From: Pelagibacteraceae bacterium AG-365-D07
GTDB lineage: Bacteria; Pseudomonadota; Alphaproteobacteria; Pelagibacterales; Pelagibacteraceae
NCBI GenBank assembly: GCA_003280005.1
Contig: QCGH01000003.1
Location: 1-64,000 of the forward strand
DNA length: 64,000 nt
Direction of reading: 5' to 3'
The position numbers and the translations under genes are program-made. Shown piece after piece: positions 59,016 through 64,000 of the stretch (positions are counted from its first letter, which is position 1; each line of letters starts with the position of its first letter). The notes beneath the pieces are model-generated. The model made no database searches. It was given only the letters and a program-made list of their open reading frames with translations, and was not told the DNA's origin.

Positions 59016-60874
59016 TTAAAATTTTTCCTTAAACCTAAAAATCCTCCTACCGCGAGCATAAATGCAGAAAGCCAGATAAAAAGCATAAACGGTTTTTTCT
59101 GATATCGGATATTTAAGTAATCAGTATTCTTCAAATAATTTACAACTACAAGATTATCACTAAATAAGTTTGTTTTGATATCTGCCTCACTAGTTATAGT
59201 TTCAGGAACTTTATATAACCTTAGTTCAGGAAAGAATTTCAATTTTTGATCACTTTGGATAACATGAATTTCCGCTTTTAAAGATGTAAAATTATCAATT
59301 TGGCTTCGAGATATATTCTCAAATTTTAAGAGGTAATTGGATAATTTTTTTTCTTCACCTTTTTTTAAATTAACCGATACCTCTTCGCTAAATAAACTAT
59401 TTAAAATAATACTTATTATTAAAATACTAAATGATAAATGCGAAATTTTTTGAGATATTTTTAAACTTTTATTTTTTAAATCAATTATAGAAATAAAAAA
59501 CAAATATATCGCTGAAGAAATAAGAAGTGTTGAATATAACACTTGTGTATTAAAATTTTTTGCAATCAGATATGAGATAAGTATTGATATAAAAAATAAG
59601 ACTATTTTTATTATTTTTATCTCTAATTTTTTGTTTTTTATCCAATCTAACTTTGGACCAATGGACATTATAAGCAAAAATGGAATTAAAAAGGGAATTA
59701 TTAATTGATTAAAATAAGGTGGTCCAACTGAAATTTTTTCTGTTGTAATTGCTTCTAAAAAAATTGGGTAAACTGTGCCTATCAAAACAACTGCGAGAAA
59801 ATACATCATAAACCAGTTGTTAATTACAATTGCTGTTTCTTTACTTAGTAGATATGATTTTGAAAATTTTTCAATATTATTAAATTTAAAATATATTATT
59901 AAAGCAATAAAAATTAGAACAGTTAAAAAAATTAAAACAAATATTCCTCTTTCGGGATCATTTGCGAAAGTGTGAACTGAATTTAAAATCCCAGATCTCA
60001 CTAAAAATGTTCCACTCATACTTAAAATAAAAGTGCTTAGCGCAAGTATAACTGTCCAGGATTGTAAATTTGATCTTTTTTCTAAAACTGATGTACAATG
60101 TAACAATGCGGATAAACAAAACCAAGGCATCAGTGAAACATTCTCTACGGGATCCCAAAACCAAAAACCACCCCAACCTAACTCATAATAAGCCCAAATA
60201 GATCCTAACAAAATACCTATTGTTAGAAAAATCCAAGAAATTAAAGTCCATTTTTTTAAATCATTTGCCCAATCTTTGTTTGTATAGTTGCAAACTAATG
60301 CCGCTAACGATGAAGAAAAAATTATGGAAGATCCTACGTAGCCTAAATATAAAATAGGTGGATGAATTGCTAAAGCAGGATCTTGCAAGATCGGATTTAA
60401 CCCTAATCCTTCAATTGGTGTTGGTATAATTAGCTGAAAAGGATTTGATGTAAATATGATGAATAATAAAAAGCCTAAAATAATAAGTTGTTGAAAAAAA
60501 ATTGTTAAAATTCTAAACGAGTCTAAAAGTTTTTTTGATTTAAAAAAGAAAATTACAATAAATAAACTTAAAACAAATAACCAAAGCAACAAACTGCCTT
60601 CATGATTCCCCCAAGTTCCTGATATTTTGTAGAATAGGGGCTTAGCGGTATGAGAGTTATTGTATACAGCTAAATTGCTGAAATCTGAATTTATAAAAGC
60701 TAATAACAAAGTTATAAAACTTACACAAATTAAAAAAAATTGTACTGAAATAGTTGCAAAAATACTTAAATTCAAAATCGATTTTGATTTAAAATTCTTA
60801 AAAGTTAGAATTAGAATTATAAATGAAGTTATCAGAGCTAAAATTAAGGAATAATTTCCGATTAAATTTAACAC
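59012..60874 (-). CDS. ccmF: Cytochrome c haem lyase subunit CcmF
   Basis: Large membrane protein that attaches haem from CcmE to apocytochrome c. The 620 residues have about 14-15 hydrophobic helices, the early GTWGNHEGSLLLW near 90, the WWD haem-handling motif GWGGFWFWDPVENVSLMPW near 232-250, SGTFLVRSGILNSVHTFAND near 284, and IMSIGPKLDW. It directly follows ccmE by one base and overlaps ccmG. Confidence 0.96.
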   Translation of the reverse strand: MLNLIGNYSLILALITSFIILILTFKNFKSKSILNLSIFATISVQFFLICVSFITLLLAFINSDFSNLAVYNNSHTAKPLFYKISGTWGNHEGSLLLWLFVLSLFIVIFFFKSKKLLDSFRILTIFFQQLIILGFLLFIIFTSNPFQLIIPTPIEGLGLNPILQDPALAIHPPILYLGYVGSSIIFSSSLAALVCNYTNKDWANDLKKWTLISWIFLTIGILLGSIWAYYELGWGGFWFWDPVENVSLMPWFCLSALLHCTSVLEKRSNLQSWTVILALSTFILSMSGTFLVRSGILNSVHTFANDPERGIFVLIFLTVLIFIALIIYFKFNNIEKFSKSYLLSKETAIVINNWFMMYFLAVVLIGTVYPIFLEAITTEKISVGPPYFNQLIIPFLIPFLLIMSIGPKLDWIKNKKLEIKIIKIVLFFISILISYLIAKNFNTQVLYSTLLISSAIYLFFISIIDLKNKSLKISQKISHLSFSILIISIILNSLFSEEVSVNLKKGEEKKLSNYLLKFENISRSQIDNFTSLKAEIHVIQSDQKLKFFPELRLYKVPETITSEADIKTNLFSDNLVVVNYLKNTDYLNIRYQKKPFMLFIWLSAFMLAVGGFLGLRKNFK

Positions 60875-60875
60875 T

Positions 60876-61298
60876 TTATTTTTCCTCTAACGCCTCTTTC
60901 ACTTCAGGAGGTATATAATTTTCGTCATGTTTAGCTAAAATCTTTAATGCATTTAAAAAATTTCTATCCTGAAGAAATCCTTCAGCCACAACTCCTTTGT
61001 CTTCAGCGAAAAGATTTGGAATTACTCCAGAAAATTTTACTTTAATTTCGTTCTTGAAGTCAGTAATCACAAAATTAACCTGATCTGTGCTCATAGAAAC
61101 AGAATTTTTCTTTACCATACCGCCAACTCTATATTTTTTATTATAATTAATTTCCCCTAATTCTTTAATATCTGATGGTGAGATGAAATAAACAACATTA
61201 TCCTCTAAAGACTTTAAAACCAAATAAGTAGTTAGTATTAATACGATTAATATTAATGAAAGAAATAAGAACCTTAGCTTAACTTTTTTACCATACAT
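60876..61298 (-). CDS. ccmE: Cytochrome c-type biogenesis protein CcmE (haem chaperone)
   Basis: Membrane-anchored periplasmic haem carrier. The 140 residues have an N-terminal helix (about 8-27), the OB-fold with [12 protein letters not shown] and [22 protein letters not shown], and the haem-binding His and Tyr in [12 protein letters not shown] near 122-133. It is followed by ccmF after one base and preceded by ccmD after 12. Confidence 0.95.
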   Translation of the reverse strand: MYGKKVKLRFLFLSLILIVLILTTYLVLKSLEDNVVYFISPSDIKELGEINYNKKYRVGGMVKKNSVSMSTDQVNFVITDFKNEIKVKFSGVIPNLFAEDKGVVAEGFLQDRNFLNALKILAKHDENYIPPEVKEALEEK

Positions 61299-61310
61299 GA
61301 AATATTAAAG

Positions 61311-61541
61311 TTAAATTTTTGAGCCAGAATGTTTCAAAATTTCTTTATGAATATCTTGACTGATAGCAACACTATATTGCTTTTCTGATAATGTTGAGAA
61401 ATTTTCTTCAAATCTTTTTTGCTCTTTTTTTAACTGTAAATTTATTATGAAATATAAACTTAAAAAACTTATTAATGTAAACGAAAAAGCAGACCAAACA
61501 TAAATCCCATAACCATTCATTAAAATTAGATCTGATATCAT
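61311..61541 (-). CDS. ccmD: CcmD-like haem exporter subunit
   Basis: Small membrane protein that helps release holo-CcmE from the CcmABC exporter. The 76 residues contain GYGIYVWSAFSFTLISFLSLYF near 10-32 (one membrane helix with the family's GxYVWxA pattern) and a charged coiled-coil-like tail longer than usual. It overlaps ccmC by four bases and precedes ccmE. Identity rests on the short motif and position. Confidence 0.82.
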   Translation of the reverse strand: MISDLILMNGYGIYVWSAFSFTLISFLSLYFIINLQLKKEQKRFEENFSTLSEKQYSVAISQDIHKEILKHSGSKI

Positions 61542-62245
61542 AATCTTTTTAAACCTTTGTTTTTAATCTTTATCAGTTCTGTATTATATTTCATTAAAAA
61601 AATCAAAACTGAAAATAGGGCAAATGCCGCAGTCATTATTATAAGCGGTATTAACATAGACGAATGTATTGCCGATTTCTCAGTTAAACTAATTGAAGCA
61701 GGCTGATGTAGTGTGTTCCACCAATCTACAGAAAATTTAATTATAGGTATATTTATTGCTCCAAATATTGCAATTATCGAAGATATTTTATTTGACTTAT
61801 CTGGATCTTTAAAAGTTCTGAAAGATAAAATGTAAAGTGCGTAAAGAATGAATAATATTAACATTGATGTAATTCTGGCATCCCATGCCCACCAAGTCCC
61901 CCAGGTTGGCTTTCCCCAAATAGATCCTGTTACTAAAGCAATTAAGGTAAATAGAATTCCTGATGGTGCAAAGCTTTTTGAAATTAAAATCAAATTTTTA
62001 TTCTTAAATAAAAATACTGAAACAGATATTAATGCAATTAAACAAAATATTCCTAAAGAGATCCAGGCTGCTGGAACATGAACATACATAATTCTAACTG
62101 AGTCTTTTTGCAAATAATCTTCTGGGGATAAAAATAATGCTTCAACTAAACCAACTGTTAGAACTGTTATAAAACAAAAGAAAACAATCTTTTGTAAAAT
62201 CGAATTTATTTTAAAAATTCTATAAGGATTAAAAAATTTAAACAT
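61538..62245 (-). CDS. ccmC: Haem exporter protein CcmC
   Basis: Membrane protein that loads haem onto CcmE. The 235 residues have about six helices, MYVHVPAAWISLGIF near 55, the WWD motif WGKPTWGTWWAWDARITSM near 110-128, and SVDWWNTLHQPASISL near 175 with the second haem histidine. It is the first ccm gene here; the exporter ATPase and permease ccmA and ccmB do not precede it. A hairpin of unknown role lies in its upstream region. Confidence 0.95.
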   Translation of the reverse strand: MFKFFNPYRIFKINSILQKIVFFCFITVLTVGLVEALFLSPEDYLQKDSVRIMYVHVPAAWISLGIFCLIALISVSVFLFKNKNLILISKSFAPSGILFTLIALVTGSIWGKPTWGTWWAWDARITSMLILFILYALYILSFRTFKDPDKSNKISSIIAIFGAINIPIIKFSVDWWNTLHQPASISLTEKSAIHSSMLIPLIIMTAAFALFSVLIFLMKYNTELIKIKNKGLKRL

Positions 62246-62413
62246 TATTTTTTATAAAATATTTTAATGGAATATTATTTTTAATCACTTTGATCAAGAG
62301 CTCTGAGGGAGATAAATTGGGAATGTTTGAACTCCTGATCAAAGTATTATTTATAATAAAACTAATTTTTGTCTTTGTTTGGGATTAAATGTGTTTAAAT
62401 ATTGACCAATATT
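62246..62413. other. Gap between hspQ and ccmC with no gene
   Basis: This 168-base interval holds no ORF. It contains a long hairpin at 62287-62345 and an 8-bp inverted repeat at its hspQ edge. The rest is plain AT-rich sequence, where the ccmC promoter must lie if the operon is not read from hspQ. Confidence 0.6.
62287..62345. repeat. Extended hairpin between hspQ and ccmC
   Basis: ACTTTGATCA (62287-62296) and TGATCAAAGT (62336-62345) form a 10-bp perfect stem. Inside, GGAG (62308-62311) can pair with CTCC (62332-62335), and AGAGCTCT is a self-complementary octamer. The insert is richer in G and C than its surroundings. No T-run follows on either strand, so it is not an ordinary terminator. 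A structured leader of ccmC or a small RNA is possible. Confidence 0.5.
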
Positions 62414-62414
62414 T
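62397..62414. repeat. Inverted repeat at the hspQ stop
   Basis: AAATATTG and CAATATTT face each other across two bases, an 18-base near-palindrome ending at the hspQ stop codon. It could be a protein-binding site for the downstream ccm promoter. In such AT-rich sequence chance is a serious alternative. Confidence 0.3.
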
Positions 62415-62734
62415 TAGTTTGAGGGTTTAAAATAGCTAGATCCCTTTTTTCCACTAAAAATCTCATTTAGCAGCGGGTGTTGAATTGGTTCTCCTGAGTC
62501 ATCTGGTAATAAATTTTGCTCAGACACGTAAGCCTCATATGTTATTTCCTCGTTCTCTGCTAACAAATGGTAGAAAGGTTGGTCCTTTCTAGGCCTAACG
62601 TTCTTTGGGATGGACTGATACCATTCCTCTGAATTATTAAATTCAAAATCTACATCGTAAATGACTCCTCTGAAGTCAAAGTGTCTATGCTTTACTATAT
62701 CACCTATTGAAAATTTAGCTTTTTGAATTGGCAC
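62414..62734 (-). CDS. hspQ: Heat shock protein HspQ
   Basis: Small protein of the YccV/hemimethylated-DNA-binding family; in enterobacteria HspQ is a specificity factor of the Lon protease. The 106 residues show AKFSIGDIVKHRHFDFRGVIYDVD near 5-28, KDQPFYHLLAEN near 51, and YEAYVSEQNLLPDDSGEPIQHP near 66-87. The start is GTG at 62734; the overlapping ATG is out of frame. It stands alone, divergent from yciB and 168 bases before ccmC. Confidence 0.9.
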   Translation of the reverse strand: MPIQKAKFSIGDIVKHRHFDFRGVIYDVDFEFNNSEEWYQSIPKNVRPRKDQPFYHLLAENEEITYEAYVSEQNLLPDDSGEPIQHPLLNEIFSGKKGSSYFKPSN

Positions 62735-62812
62735 ATACTTAGTATGGGTATTTGAAAAAAAAAATCAATAGAAAAGATATTAATGATTTGTTAATCTGTT
62801 AATAAATACACA

Positions 62813-63364
62813 GTGAATAAATCTTTTGTAAAATTTGTCACAGACTTTGGGCCTTTAGCACTATTTTTATACATATATTATAGTAGTGGCAAAGATATCA
62901 AGGTTGCATTGATTCCATTTATAATAGCAACGATACTTGCTGTTATTTTAGTTTGGTTTATAGAAAAAAGAGTACCAATGGTTCCTTTGTTGGGTGGTTT
63001 TTTTATAACATTTTTCGGAGGATTAACTGTATACTTTGATAATCCAGTTTTTATTTACATTAAACCAACAATAATAAATATTCTCTTTGGCTTAGCGCTT
63101 TTGTTTAGTAAATATTTTACGAATGAACCAATACTTAAAAAAATACTTGGTAATGCTTTAAATTTAAATGAAGAGGGTTGGAAAATTTTAAATGTTAGAT
63201 GGATGTATTTTTTCTTTTCATTAGCATTGTTAAATGAAATTGTATGGCGTACTCAATCTGAGGAGTTTTGGGTAAATTTTAAAGTTTGGGGGCTACTACC
63301 TATTACATTTATTTTTACTGCTTTCCAGATTAAATTAATTAATAAATACAAAACAAATGAGTAA
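62813..63364 (+). CDS. yciB: Inner membrane protein YciB (septation protein A family)
   Basis: Polytopic protein linked to cell-envelope synthesis and septation. The 183 residues have five to six hydrophobic helices. The family pattern includes FVTDFGPLALFLYIYY near 7-22, VPMVPLLGGFFITFFGGLTVYFDNP, IKPTIINILFGLALL, and LNEIVWRTQSEEFWVNFKVWG near 140-160. The start is GTG. It overlaps the DUF2794 gene by 8 bases. Confidence 0.93.
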   Translation: MNKSFVKFVTDFGPLALFLYIYYSSGKDIKVALIPFIIATILAVILVWFIEKRVPMVPLLGGFFITFFGGLTVYFDNPVFIYIKPTIINILFGLALLFSKYFTNEPILKKILGNALNLNEEGWKILNVRWMYFFFSLALLNEIVWRTQSEEFWVNFKVWGLLPITFIFTAFQIKLINKYKTNE

Positions 63365-63695
63365 TTATCTAAAATTAGTAGTAAACAATCCTCAATCAAA
63401 TAAAAAACAAGAATATTTTTTTGAAAAAGAGGAACTTAAAATTATTTTAGATTTATATGCTAAGATGGTTTCAAATGGCTCGTGGAAAGATTATGGGCTA
63501 AAAATATCCAGCAAACAGGTTGCTTTTAGCGTTTTTAAAAATTCATCAGAAAACGCAGTCTATAATATTTGTAAAACTTTCAAGCCAGTTAATAAAAATC
63601 TTAAATATTCTATAACAGATACCAAGGGAAGAATTATAAAAAATTCATATCTTTTAAAAGAATTAATTAAAAATATTAACTGGAAGAAACTTTAG
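63357..63695 (+). CDS. DUF2794 family protein
   Basis: Alphaproteobacterial protein of unknown function, 112 residues. The family pattern is visible in FEKEELKIILDLYAKMVSNGSWKDYGL near 23-49, VAFSVFKNSSENAVYNICK, and the C-terminal RIIKNSYLLKELIKNI. No signal peptide, membrane segment or metal motif is seen. It overlaps yciB, suggesting coupled translation. Its stop lies two bases from the convergent BI-1 gene stop. Confidence 0.82.
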   Translation: MSNYLKLVVNNPQSNKKQEYFFEKEELKIILDLYAKMVSNGSWKDYGLKISSKQVAFSVFKNSSENAVYNICKTFKPVNKNLKYSITDTKGRIIKNSYLLKELIKNINWKKL

Positions 63696-63697
63696 AT

Positions 63698-64000
63698 TTA
63701 TCTTCTTTGACCAAATAATCTCAACAGCATTATAAATAAATTTATAAAATCTAGATATAATGTTAACGCGCCCATAACAGCTTTTTTACCCATTATTTCA
63801 CCACTATCAGATGAAACATACATATTTTTTATTTTTTGGGTATCGTAAGCAGTTAAACCAACAAAAATTAAAACACCTAAAATTGATATTATAAAATACA
63901 TCATTGAAGACTTTAAAAAAATATTTACTAATGAGGCTATAATTATTCCAATCAATCCCATAAACAGAAAAGAGCCAAGTTTCGTTAAATCTCTTTTAGT
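63698..64000 (-). CDS. BI-1/YccA family membrane protein (5' end beyond the window)
   Basis: The open frame continues to the window edge, so the track start at 63961 is internal. The visible C-terminal part reads TKRDLTKLGSFLFMGLIGIII at the edge, then three to four hydrophobic helices, with the family's GLTAYDTQKIKNMY and ALTLYLDFINLFIMLLRLFG. BI-1 proteins are seven-helix membrane proteins that interact with FtsH in bacteria and may act as ion channels. About half of the gene is missing here. Confidence 0.9.
   Translation of the reverse strand, partial: TKRDLTKLGSFLFMGLIGIIIASLVNIFLKSSMMYFIISILGVLIFVGLTAYDTQKIKNMYVSSDSGEIMGKKAVMGALTLYLDFINLFIMLLRLFGQRR

Overview
The window is a very AT-rich (about 30% G+C by eye), gene-dense bacterial chromosome segment. 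Gene content and order point to the marine SAR11 clade (Pelagibacterales, Alphaproteobacteria). The main reasons are the DMSP demethylation genes dmdA/dmdB/dmdC lying among TCA-cycle genes, the split F1-only ATP synthase operon, minimal intergenic spacing, and alphaproteobacterial families such as DUF2794. No tRNA, rRNA, insertion sequence, integrase or CRISPR array was seen. No stretch longer than about 170 bases lacks a gene.

Layout. 1-4918 (+): tail of an upstream gene, proline synthesis (proB, proA), nadD, rsfS, ctpA and rppH. 4910-11762 (-): F1 ATP synthase genes (atpHAGDC) and priA. 11868-17468 (+): an accessory five-gene cassette facing the opposite way to its neighbours. It holds an AsnB-type amidotransferase, a NeuA-like cytidylyltransferase, a D-2-hydroxyacid dehydrogenase, a NeuB-like synthase and a NeuC-like epimerase, and probably makes a CMP-activated nonulosonic (sialic-type) acid for the cell surface.

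17469-42663 (-): a 25-kb run of 22 genes with no gap above about 33 bases. In transcription order it is ffh, rpsP, trmD, rplS, leuCDB, dmdCBA, asd, sdhCDAB, mmsA, mdh, sucCDAB and lpd. It joins translation and secretion genes, leucine synthesis, DMSP demethylation and half of the TCA cycle. A compact structured leader precedes ffh. 42823-44564 (+): dapF and ftsY.

44557-62734 (-): in transcription order, hspQ; cytochrome c maturation genes ccmCDEFGH; a PagL-like outer-membrane protein; a 2-hydroxyacid module (two tandem FMN hydroxyacid oxidases, an aminotransferase, a GlcD-type flavoprotein, a D-2-hydroxyacid dehydrogenase); a TRAP transporter dctPQM followed by an amidase, an unlisted 58-residue membrane protein, a DMT exporter, an alpha/beta hydrolase and an unknown secreted protein. 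62813-63695 (+): yciB and a DUF2794 gene. 63698-64000 (-): a truncated BI-1/YccA gene.

The points most worth a second look are the succinate dehydrogenase anchors that lack both haem-b ligand positions, the ffh leader with mutually exclusive stems and a possible pseudoknot over the start region, the nonulosonate cassette with an embedded dehydrogenase, the TRAP/hydroxyacid locus with its unlisted small protein and internal terminator, and the hairpin between hspQ and ccmC.
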